Both the position numbers and the translations under genes were made by a program. This document shows, piece after piece, positions 1 through 5,399 of a stretch of DNA of 5,817 nucleotides. Location: positions 1 to 5,817 of the forward strand of contig JALOMZ010000161.1 of assembly GCA_025455205.1 (NCBI GenBank). The letters are read 5' to 3'. Under the pieces are notes generated by a model. The model did not search any database. It was not told the DNA's origin and saw nothing but the letters and a program-made list of their open reading frames with translations. This DNA is from Chitinophagaceae bacterium (GTDB lineage Bacteria; Bacteroidota; Bacteroidia; Chitinophagales; Chitinophagaceae). The stretch's first letter is position 1. Each line of letters opens with the position of its first letter.

Positions 1-17
1 GATGAACGGGAGCAGCA

Positions 18-168
18 CCCGTCAGACCGCTCCAGGGCGGTCAGTACGGGTAAACCGAAAAATGAATAGGAATCCGGTTTCTCAAAGAAGGAAATCAAAG
101 CCAATCCGGTCAGAGACCGGTCTGCTATCGTGGCTTCCGGGTGCCGCTGCGCGAACACCCGGAAGAGC
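18..168. repeat. Structured tandem repeat unit, copy 1
   Basis: First of two near-identical 151-bp units spaced exactly 155 bp apart. No indel is needed to align it with the second copy, and I count 9 mismatches in 151 positions. The unit contains three clear inverted repeats: GACCGC/GCGGTC at 25-30 and 37-42 with a 6-nt loop; CCGGTC/GACCGG at 106-111 and 115-120 with a 3-nt loop; and a perfect 10-bp stem, CTTCCGGGTG/CACCCGGAAG, at 134-143 and 156-165 with a 12-nt loop. A weaker A/T-rich stem is possible at 76-81 with 91-96. The 155-bp period is not a multiple of three, so a protein read through both copies would change frame. This argues for a non-coding element. Strand and function are unknown. 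Confidence 0.9.
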
Positions 169-172
169 GGCC

Positions 173-323
173 CCCGTCAGACCGCTCCAAGGCGGTCAGT
201 ACGGGTAAACCGAAAAATGAATTGGAATCCTGTTTCTCAAAGAAGGAAATCAAAACCAATCCGGTCAGAGACCGGTCTGTCATTGCTGCTTCCGGGTGCC
301 GCTGCGCGAACACCCGGAAGAGC
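173..323. repeat. Structured tandem repeat unit, copy 2
   Basis: Second copy of the 151-bp unit, separated from the first by a 4-bp C/G linker. Its hairpins lie at 180-185/192-197, 261-266/270-275 and 289-298/311-320, and every stem base matches copy 1. The differences are four scattered substitutions (190, 223, 231 and 255, against 35, 68, 76 and 100) and five more clustered at 280-287, just before the 10-bp stem. The unit ends 54 bp before the likely acpH start. The acpH reading frame stays open leftward through this copy, but that stretch resembles no protein I recognise and repeats in a different frame in copy 1, so I treat it as non-coding. Confidence 0.9.
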
Positions 324-331
324 TTTACCTC

Positions 332-346
332 TGCCCCAGCGGGGCA
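332..346. other. Short GC-rich hairpin between the repeat array and acpH
   Basis: TGCCCC and GGGGCA form a perfect 6-bp stem around an AGC loop. No T-run follows on either strand, so it is not a standard intrinsic terminator. It lies 31 bp before the likely acpH start and would be in the leader of any transcript entering acpH from the repeat side. Function unknown. Confidence 0.5.
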
Positions 347-377
347 ACCTGTAATATTCCCTTGCATATCCGGTAAC

Positions 378-974
378 TTGCGTGTAGCCCACGCCTATTT
401 CTCCTTTCAGCAGCCGGAATGGCTGGTGGGCAACCTCATCAGCGATTTTGTAAAAGGGCGCCTGCAGTATGAATATCCGCCTGGCATTCAGCAGGGCATC
501 AGGTTGCACCGGGCCATCGACATGTTCACCGATGACCATCCCGCCACGCGCCGGGCCAAAGAAGTATTCCGGCCCCATTACCGTTTGTACGCCGGTGCCT
601 TTGTGGATGTGGCGTACGACTATTTTCTGGCCCATGATCCGGTGGCCTTTGCGTCGGAGCAGGCGCTCTATGACTACACACAATATACCTACGATGTCTT
701 ACTGCGGTATTATGATGTGCTGCCGGAGCGCTTTCAGCAGATGTACCACCGCATGCGCCAGCAGAACTGGCTGTATCATTACCGGGATCTATGGGGCATG
801 GAAAAAAGCTTTGGCGGCGTGGTATACCGGAGCCGGCACCTCACCGAAAGCGATACCGCCTACCAATTGTTTTGTACAGAAATGGACACCCTGCGGGTGT
901 GCTACCAGGATTTTATACCCGACCTGCGAAAGATGCTGCACGAGTGGCGGCAGACTCAGGATCTCTTAACCTGA
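378..974 (+). CDS. acpH: Acyl carrier protein phosphodiesterase (AcpH family, DUF479)
   Basis: The predicted enzyme removes the 4'-phosphopantetheine arm from holo-acyl carrier protein in the cytoplasm, giving apo-ACP. From the TTG at 378 the product is 198 residues, close to E. coli AcpH (about 193). Family landmarks are in order: AHAYFSF near the N-terminus, GNLISDFVKG at 18-27, GIRLHRAIDMFTDDHP at 40-55, VDVAYDYFLA at 76-85 and WLYHYRDL further on. Asp23 appears to match E. coli Asp24. The motif usually read as Asp-His-Phe-Leu is Asp81-Tyr82-Phe-Leu here. The start is uncertain: relatives begin roughly Met-Asn-Tyr-Leu-Ala-His, and the matching stretch here has no ATG, so TTG is the closest candidate. 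No Shine-Dalgarno or clear promoter is visible. The 3' end overlaps the convergent GNAT gene by 19 bp. The family is confident, the exact start is not. Confidence 0.85.
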   Translation: MRVAHAYFSFQQPEWLVGNLISDFVKGRLQYEYPPGIQQGIRLHRAIDMFTDDHPATRRAKEVFRPHYRLYAGAFVDVAYDYFLAHDPVAFASEQALYDYTQYTYDVLLRYYDVLPERFQQMYHRMRQQNWLYHYRDLWGMEKSFGGVVYRSRHLTESDTAYQLFCTEMDTLRVCYQDFIPDLRKMLHEWRQTQDLLT

Positions 975-1471
975 TCCAGCAGGCAGGCCATGCGGTAATT
1001 ATCGTAATAGCGCTGGTCTGTGTTCCGGAAGGCCAGGTTGCGCAGCACGCCCTCCACTTCAAACCCCGCCTGCTGGTAAAGGCGCATGGCGCGGGGATTG
1101 TCCTCATCCACATCCAGTTCCAGCCGGGTGAACCCCTTATCTCTTGCCCAAGCCTGTATTTGCTGCAGCAGCAGGCGCCCCCATCCCTTTCCATGCTGTT
1201 CCGGGTGAATGGCCAATCCACCCACATAGCAAACATGACGGGTGCGATGGGTTTGGGGCACCAGTTTCACCATGCCCACTGCCTGGCCTTCGGATTCGAG
1301 TACATATTTCACCCCCTGCGCCAGCAGCTCCTGGTATACAGGCAGGAATGCCTCGCGGCTCATGGGGTCGTACAGCAGGTAGGGATTGTTGGCTTCGTGG
1401 AAATACATCAGGTATACCAGCTCGAAGTCGGTGGCTGCAGCAGGGCGTAATTTACAGGATACAGTTGGCAT
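956..1471 (-). CDS. GNAT-family N-acetyltransferase
   Basis: A 171-residue single-domain protein of the Gcn5-related N-acetyltransferase superfamily, which moves an acetyl group from acetyl-CoA to an amine. Motif A is at about 83-104 (VGGLAIHPEQHGKGWGRLLL), with the CoA pyrophosphate-binding loop Gln92-His-Gly-Lys-Gly-Trp-Gly98. His93 replaces the more common Arg. A motif B-like segment follows, with Glu124-Asn125-Pro126, Leu131-Tyr132 and Ala135-Gly136-Phe137. The ATG at 1471 starts the recognisable fold. The frame is open about 64 codons further upstream, but that part runs through a GC-rich hairpin and into the next gene and looks non-coding. A GC-rich hairpin (1481-1493) lies about 10 nt before the start. 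The substrate cannot be told from the sequence. The neighbours do not suggest one. Confidence 0.9.
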   Translation of the reverse strand: MPTVSCKLRPAAATDFELVYLMYFHEANNPYLLYDPMSREAFLPVYQELLAQGVKYVLESEGQAVGMVKLVPQTHRTRHVCYVGGLAIHPEQHGKGWGRLLLQQIQAWARDKGFTRLELDVDEDNPRAMRLYQQAGFEVEGVLRNLAFRNTDQRYYDNYRMACLLDQVKRS

Positions 1472-1526
1472 AATATGAACGGGGCCCGGCCCCGCCTGCA
1501 AATTAGCCTTTCGCGCGCAAAGCAAA

Positions 1527-1547
1527 CGCCGGCCACAAGGGCCGGCG
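1527..1547 (-). terminator. Probable terminator hairpin of the CoA-transferase gene
   Basis: CGCCGGCC and GGCCGGCG form a perfect 8-bp stem with a 5-nt loop. On the - strand it begins 33 nt after the CoA-transferase stop codon and is followed by a partly T-rich stretch (TTTGCTTTG), not a clean U-tract. It is well placed to end or attenuate transcription before the GNAT gene. Being self-complementary it could also act on the + strand, though no T-run follows there. Confidence 0.5.
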
Positions 1548-1580
1548 CAGCGGGTATGTTGGTTGTTTGGGTTGCTGTAA

Positions 1581-2867
1581 TTACGAAAACTGCTTGAACC
1601 TTTCCCAGCATTCTTTTTCCAGCATCTCTCGGTCGTCGGGGTGGGCAATATTGATAAGCGCATGGGCCCGCTGCCGCAGGTTCTTGCCCCAGAGGTAGGC
1701 GATGCCGTATTCGGTTACCACATAGTGTATATGACCGCGGGTGGTTACCACGCCTGCGCCCTGCTTGAGGTAGGGCACTATGCGGGGCAGGCCTTTGGCG
1801 GTGCGGCTGGTGATGGCTATGATGGGCTTGCCTCCTTCGCTGAGGGCGGCACCCCGCATGAAGTCCATCTGCCCGCCGATGCCGCTGTATTGCATGGTGC
1901 CAATACTGTCGGAACAAACCTGGCCGGTGATGTCTACCTCAATGGCACTGTTGATGGCAATGACCCTGGGATTGCGCCGTATCACATGCGGATCGTTCAC
2001 GTAATCAATATCCAGGAATACGATGCTGGGGTTGTCGTGGATATAGTGGTAGAGTTGGTTGGTGCCAATGGCAAAGGCCGTCACTGTTTTGTTGGGATGG
2101 ATCCGCTTGCGTTTGTTATTGATCACATCGTTTTCGATCAGCGGGATCACCCCATCGCTGAACATTTCGGTGTGTACGCCGAGGTCTTTGTGGTTGTTGA
2201 GGCATTTGAGCACGGCATCGGGGATGGTGCCAATGCCCATCTGGATGGTGCTGCCATCGTCTATCATGCCGGCAATGATCTCGCCGATGCGTCTTTCGGC
2301 AGGGCCGGTTTTGGCACCATAGTCCACTTCGGGCAGGTGTTGCTCATGCCATACCAGGTGGGTGAAGCGCGACACGTGTACCATGCCGTCGCCATGGGTG
2401 CGGGGCACGCTGGGATTGACTTGCGCGATGATGTATTTGGCCGTATTCACGGCGGTGCGGGCAATATCTACCGATGCGCCCATGGAGCAGTAGCCGTGCT
2501 GGTCAGGCGGCGATACCTGTACCAGGGCCACATCGATCGGGAGCACAGAGCGGAACAGGTCGGGGATATCGCTCAAAAAGCAGGGGATGAAATCGGCCCG
2601 GCCCTCATTAACGGCCGTGCGGACCGAATCGCTCACAAAGAGGCAGTTGATCCTGAAATGGCCTGCATATTCCGGCTTATCCATTTCAATATCTCCCTGC
2701 ACGGTGATGAATATCAGTTCAACATCCTGCAGGCGGTCTTTCTGCTGTGCCAGGGCATGCAGCAGGTGGTGGGGGGTTTGGGCACTGCCCTGTACGTATA
2801 CCCGGTGGCCGCTTTGCACCACTTGTAAGGCTTCCTGTGCGCTTACATAGTCAAATTTGGGCAACAT
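1581..2867 (-). CDS. Acetyl-CoA hydrolase/CoA-transferase family protein (4-hydroxybutyrate CoA-transferase-like)
   Basis: A 428-residue cytoplasmic enzyme of the acetyl-CoA hydrolase/transferase family, whose members move CoA between acetyl-CoA and a carboxylic acid or hydrolyse acyl-CoA. The length matches the Cat1/AbfT branch, about 430-440 residues. Visible landmarks are VSPPDQHGYCSMG at 118-130, GIGTIPDAVL at 211-220, HTEMFSDG at 232-239 and the glycine-rich GIGGQMDFMRGA at 329-340. Glu234 in HTEM is the expected catalytic glutamate that forms the glutamyl-CoA thioester, near Glu238 of the clostridial 4-hydroxybutyrate enzyme. All key motifs are intact. The ATG at 2867 gives a normal family N-terminus (MLPKFDYVSAQEAL). 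The preferred acid (acetate, succinate, propionate, butyrate or 4-hydroxybutyrate) cannot be decided, and no pathway genes lie beside it. It is transcribed divergently from the DUF2911 gene. Confidence 0.9.
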   Translation of the reverse strand: MLPKFDYVSAQEALQVVQSGHRVYVQGSAQTPHHLLHALAQQKDRLQDVELIFITVQGDIEMDKPEYAGHFRINCLFVSDSVRTAVNEGRADFIPCFLSDIPDLFRSVLPIDVALVQVSPPDQHGYCSMGASVDIARTAVNTAKYIIAQVNPSVPRTHGDGMVHVSRFTHLVWHEQHLPEVDYGAKTGPAERRIGEIIAGMIDDGSTIQMGIGTIPDAVLKCLNNHKDLGVHTEMFSDGVIPLIENDVINNKRKRIHPNKTVTAFAIGTNQLYHYIHDNPSIVFLDIDYVNDPHVIRRNPRVIAINSAIEVDITGQVCSDSIGTMQYSGIGGQMDFMRGAALSEGGKPIIAITSRTAKGLPRIVPYLKQGAGVVTTRGHIHYVVTEYGIAYLWGKNLRQRAHALINIAHPDDREMLEKECWERFKQFS

Positions 2868-2883
2868 GGAATAAAAATTTTCG

Positions 2884-2917
2884 TTTGTAGTGGCAAAGTT
2901 GCAAGGGTTTACTTTTG
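2884..2917 (+). promoter_or_regulatory. Bacteroidota-type promoter for the DUF2911 gene
   Basis: The -7 element TACTTTTG at 2910-2917 fits the Bacteroidota consensus TAnnTTTG exactly. A TTTG at 2884-2887 can serve as the -33 element, with a 22-bp spacer, slightly longer than usual. Transcription would begin near 2924, giving a leader of about 12 nt before the ATG at 2936. Confidence 0.65.
2894..2901 (-). promoter_or_regulatory. Candidate -7 element for the CoA-transferase gene
   Basis: On the - strand this reads CAACTTTG, a 7-of-8 match to TAnnTTTG. It would start transcription near 2887, about 20 nt before the ATG at 2867. No -33 TTTG is found at normal spacing, so the call is weak. It would overlap the region used by the opposing promoter. 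Confidence 0.35.
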
Positions 2918-2935
2918 ACTAAAATGAGCAATATC

Positions 2936-3499
2936 ATGAAGCGTTCCATAATGATGGGTCTCCTGCTTTTTCTGGCTGCTGGTGTATTCGGGCAGCTGCA
3001 GATCACCGAGCCTGATAAATCACCCCTCGATATTTCCTACCACCCACATGCCTATCCCATCCTGAAGTTCCAGGACCGCAAGGCGCCTGCCACCCCCAAG
3101 GCCCGGGTAATCTACAGCCGGCCGCAGAAGAATAGCAGGCAGATCTTTGGCGAGGTGGTGAAATATGGCGAGGTATGGCGCCTGGGGGCCAATGAAAGTA
3201 CGGAACTGGAGTTTTACCAGGACGTGACCATTGGCGGTAAGAAAGTGACCAAAGGGCGCTATACCCTGTACTGTGTTCCGCAGGAGAAAAAGTGGACCAT
3301 GATCCTTAACAAGGGGCTCGACACCTGGGGTGCCTTCAGCTACAAAAAGGAACTGGATGTATTGCGCACCGATGTGCCGGTGACAAATATGGATGTGCCG
3401 GTAGAGTATTTTACCATTGTTTTTGATAATACCGGTATGCTTACCGTATTGTGGGACAATGTAAAAGTGGGCCTGCCGGTAAAATACAGTGTCAAATAG
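2936..3499 (+). CDS. Secreted DUF2911 domain protein
   Basis: A 187-residue protein with an N-terminal signal peptide: Met-Lys-Arg, a hydrophobic core at about 5-17, and likely signal peptidase I cleavage after Gly19. No lipobox cysteine is seen. The rest matches DUF2911, a Bacteroidota-rich family of unknown function. Landmarks are ARVIYSRPQKNSRQIFGEVV at 56-75, YGEVWRLGANESTELEF at 77-93, VTIGGKKVTKGRYTLYCVP at 97-115, WTMILNK at 120-126 and WGAFSY at 131-136. An earlier ATG at 2924 and a TTG at 2915 are in frame, but the ATG at 2936 gives the cleanest signal peptide and fits the promoter, whose -7 element ends at 2917. Likely periplasmic or exported. No enzymatic role is known to me. Confidence 0.9.
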   Translation: MKRSIMMGLLLFLAAGVFGQLQITEPDKSPLDISYHPHAYPILKFQDRKAPATPKARVIYSRPQKNSRQIFGEVVKYGEVWRLGANESTELEFYQDVTIGGKKVTKGRYTLYCVPQEKKWTMILNKGLDTWGAFSYKKELDVLRTDVPVTNMDVPVEYFTIVFDNTGMLTVLWDNVKVGLPVKYSVK

Positions 3500-3505
3500 G
3501 ACGGC

Positions 3506-3557
3506 GCATACCTCAAAAGCGCCCGGATTTGAATAACCACCCGGGCAGAGGGTATGC
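3506..3557 (+). other. Composite hairpin after the DUF2911 gene
   Basis: Two nested stems begin 7 nt after the DUF2911 stop codon. The outer stem is GCATACC/GGTATGC (3506-3512 with 3551-3557). The inner stem is GCCCGG/CCGGGC (3521-3526 with 3541-3546) around a 14-nt loop. A bulged TC/GA pairing can extend the outer stem. It is probably an RNA 3'-end structure that protects or helps terminate the transcript. Confidence 0.55.
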
Positions 3558-3558
3558 A

Positions 3559-3583
3559 CTAAGGCCAATGTGCCTCAGTTTTT
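3559..3583 (+). terminator. Probable intrinsic terminator of the DUF2911 gene
   Basis: CTAAGGC and GCCTCAG pair as AGGC/GCCT plus an outer CT/AG, with one A-C mismatch, around a CAATGT loop. Five Ts follow immediately. It sits 59 nt after the DUF2911 stop codon and directly behind the composite hairpin. The stem is short, but the U-tract position is typical of Rho-independent termination. Confidence 0.5.
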
Positions 3584-3652
3584 CTGCAAGTTTCCTGGCG
3601 TAACGGTTCCTGCCAGTCTTCCTTTTGGTCAGAATAACTTTTAAGATAAGTG

Positions 3653-5335
3653 CTACATCAGTTTACGCCCTTCCGCCAGCACCTGTGACGCTCTGGCCAG
3701 GGCCCCTTCCAGGCTGCTGGTAACATTGGCCTTGCCGATGGCAAACAGGAGTCGGGCTTCGCGCAGTGCCGGCAGCACCCGGCTTTCGTTCACTTCGCTG
3801 AGGATGAGTTTGGTGCCGCGTTGCCGGATCTCTTTGTGCACCTCTTCCAGTGTTTTGATGCCGGTGGCATCTATCATGGGCACCTGCCGCATGCGCAGGA
3901 TAAGTACTTTAGGCGGGGCCTCAATTACTTTCATGGCTTCCTTGAACTTGTGGGCCGCACCAAAGAATAGCGGGCCGGAGATCTCAAATACCTCTACGCC
4001 GCGTGGCAGCCGGATACCATCGGTATTGTCGGCGGCCTCTGCGGCCTCTGCTTCCTGCAGCGCATCGGTAAGTACGAGCACTTCGCTCGACTGGATCATC
4101 TTGCGAAGGAAGAGGAAGGCGGCGGCCAGCATGCCTATCTCAATGGCCACGGTGAGGTCTACCAGTACGGTAAGGAAGAAGGTAATGAGCAATACGGCCA
4201 CATCGCTGCGGGGTCCTTTGGCCACAGAGAGAAAGGATTCCCATTCGCTCATATTGTATGCCACCACCACCAGTATGCCGGCCAGGGTGGCCATGGGAAT
4301 GAGGGCAGCCCATCGCCCCACGAACAGCATGATGAGCAGCAGGGTAACGGCATGCACCATGCCTGCCACGGGGGTGCGGCCGCCGTTGCGCACATTGGTG
4401 GCCGTGCGGGCTATGGCGCCGGTGGCGGGGATGCCACCAAACAAGGCGGTGACAATATTGGCTCCGCCCTGCGCTACCAGTTCCATATTGGACCGGTGCC
4501 GTCCGCCCGTCATGCCATCGGCCACCACAGCCGATAACAATGACTCAATGCCACCCAGCAGGGCAATGGTGAAGGCCGGCTGCACCAGGCTGCGCAGGCT
4601 GGCCAGGTCGAGGCTGGGAAAGGAGGGCGCGGGCAGGGTGGCGGCAATGCTGCCAAAGCGGGAACCGATGGTATCCACCGGCAGCCGCAGCAAACTGGCG
4701 GCAGCCGTGGTGACCAGGATGGCAATGAGGGAACCCGGCAGACGATGCGTCAGTTTGGGCCAGAACAGGGCTATCAGCACAGTGGCTGCGGCCAGTGCCA
4801 CTGCATATGGATTTATGCTGTTTAGGTGTTGGGCGTAGGCCACCCATTTTTCCAGGAAATCGGCCGGCAGCGCACCCATCCGGAGACCAAGAAAGTCTTT
4901 GACCTGCGAGGAAAAAATAATGAGGGCAATGCCGCTGGTGAAGCCAATGACCAGGGGGTGCGGTATGAATTTGATGACACTGCCCAGCCGCGCCAGGCCC
5001 ATGATAATGAGCATGATGCCGGCCAGGAAAGTAGCCACAATGAGTCCCTCCACCCCATGCGTTTGCACGATGCCGTACACAATAACAATGAAGGCGCCGG
5101 TGGGTCCGCCAATCTGCACCTTGCTGCCGCCAAAGGCGGAAATGAGAAAGCCGGCAATAATGGCGGTGTACAGGCCTTTTTCAGGGGAAACGCCGGAGGC
5201 AATACCGAATGCAATGGCCAGCGGAAGGGCCACGACGCCAACAATCAGTCCCGCCATCACATCGCGCCCCAGCTGTTGGCGGTTGTAATGTCGGAGGGTG
5301 TCAAAAAATTTGGGGGTGAATTCCTTAGGCAACAT
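3653..5335 (-). CDS. SulP-family anion transporter with C-terminal STAS domain
   Basis: A 560-residue inner-membrane protein of the SulP/SLC26 family, the usual length for a bacterial member. The membrane domain covers about 24-410. It includes GLIVGVVALPLAIAFGIASG at 29-48, GLYTAIIAGF at 54-63, the signature GGPTGAF at 76-82, and IESLLSAVVADGMTGGRHRSN at 263-283. A charged Ala/Glu-rich linker at about 425-440 leads to a STAS domain at about 445-555. There Asp489-Ala-Thr-Gly492 matches the conserved Asp-Ser/Thr-Gly-type loop found in anti-sigma-factor antagonists. Family members carry sulfate, bicarbonate, C4-dicarboxylates and other anions. Sequence alone does not fix the substrate, but the adjacent carbonic anhydrase favours bicarbonate. 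The ATG at 5335 gives the expected short cytoplasmic N-terminus. No Shine-Dalgarno is visible. It lies 64 bp downstream of the carbonic anhydrase and is probably cotranscribed with it. Confidence 0.93.
   Translation of the reverse strand: MLPKEFTPKFFDTLRHYNRQQLGRDVMAGLIVGVVALPLAIAFGIASGVSPEKGLYTAIIAGFLISAFGGSKVQIGGPTGAFIVIVYGIVQTHGVEGLIVATFLAGIMLIIMGLARLGSVIKFIPHPLVIGFTSGIALIIFSSQVKDFLGLRMGALPADFLEKWVAYAQHLNSINPYAVALAAATVLIALFWPKLTHRLPGSLIAILVTTAAASLLRLPVDTIGSRFGSIAATLPAPSFPSLDLASLRSLVQPAFTIALLGGIESLLSAVVADGMTGGRHRSNMELVAQGGANIVTALFGGIPATGAIARTATNVRNGGRTPVAGMVHAVTLLLIMLFVGRWAALIPMATLAGILVVVAYNMSEWESFLSVAKGPRSDVAVLLITFFLTVLVDLTVAIEIGMLAAAFLFLRKMIQSSEVLVLTDALQEAEAAEAADNTDGIRLPRGVEVFEISGPLFFGAAHKFKEAMKVIEAPPKVLILRMRQVPMIDATGIKTLEEVHKEIRQRGTKLILSEVNESRVLPALREARLLFAIGKANVTSSLEGALARASQVLAEGRKLM
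4032..4049 (-). repeat. 9-bp tandem duplication in the SulP linker
   Basis: GCGGCCTCT occurs twice back to back. On the coding strand it gives the Ala-Glu-Ala-Ala-Glu-Ala-Ala stretch (residues 429-435) in the linker between the membrane and STAS domains. It keeps the frame and probably only changes linker length. Confidence 0.75.
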
Positions 5336-5399
5336 GACGGCGAAGGATTGATCCGGGCTGCATGTTGCATTAATTATCCGGGCAGGCCAATGACCATTG

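Noticed and set aside
18..323. CRISPR array or integron attC sites as an explanation for the repeats
   Set aside because: The unit is far longer than a CRISPR repeat and has no unique spacers. No integrase, cassette genes or attC core motifs were seen.
326..333. TACCTCTG as a promoter -7 element for acpH
   Set aside because: It has one mismatch to TAnnTTTG and no TTTG at suitable upstream distance, so chance is as likely.
2..367. Small open frames on both strands inside the repeats
   Set aside because: They overlap in several frames, follow the repeat rather than any protein family, and arise from GC-rich sequence with few stop codons.
141..377. N-terminal extension of acpH through repeat copy 2
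   Set aside because: The frame is open, but the added residues resemble no AcpH N-terminus and come from a repeat whose other copy is read in a different frame.
1641..2828. Long + strand open frame (395 codons) opposite the CoA-transferase gene
   Set aside because: It is an antisense shadow of a gene with clear family motifs, and its translation resembles no protein I recognise.
3595..3616. CTGGC/GCCAG inverted repeat after the SulP gene as its terminator
   Set aside because: The stem is only 5 bp with a 12-nt loop and no adjacent U-tract on the - strand.
3726..4838. Long + strand open frame (370 codons) opposite the SulP gene
   Set aside because: It has a low-complexity Ser/Arg/Ala-rich composition typical of a shadow frame. 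The - strand carries the intact transporter.
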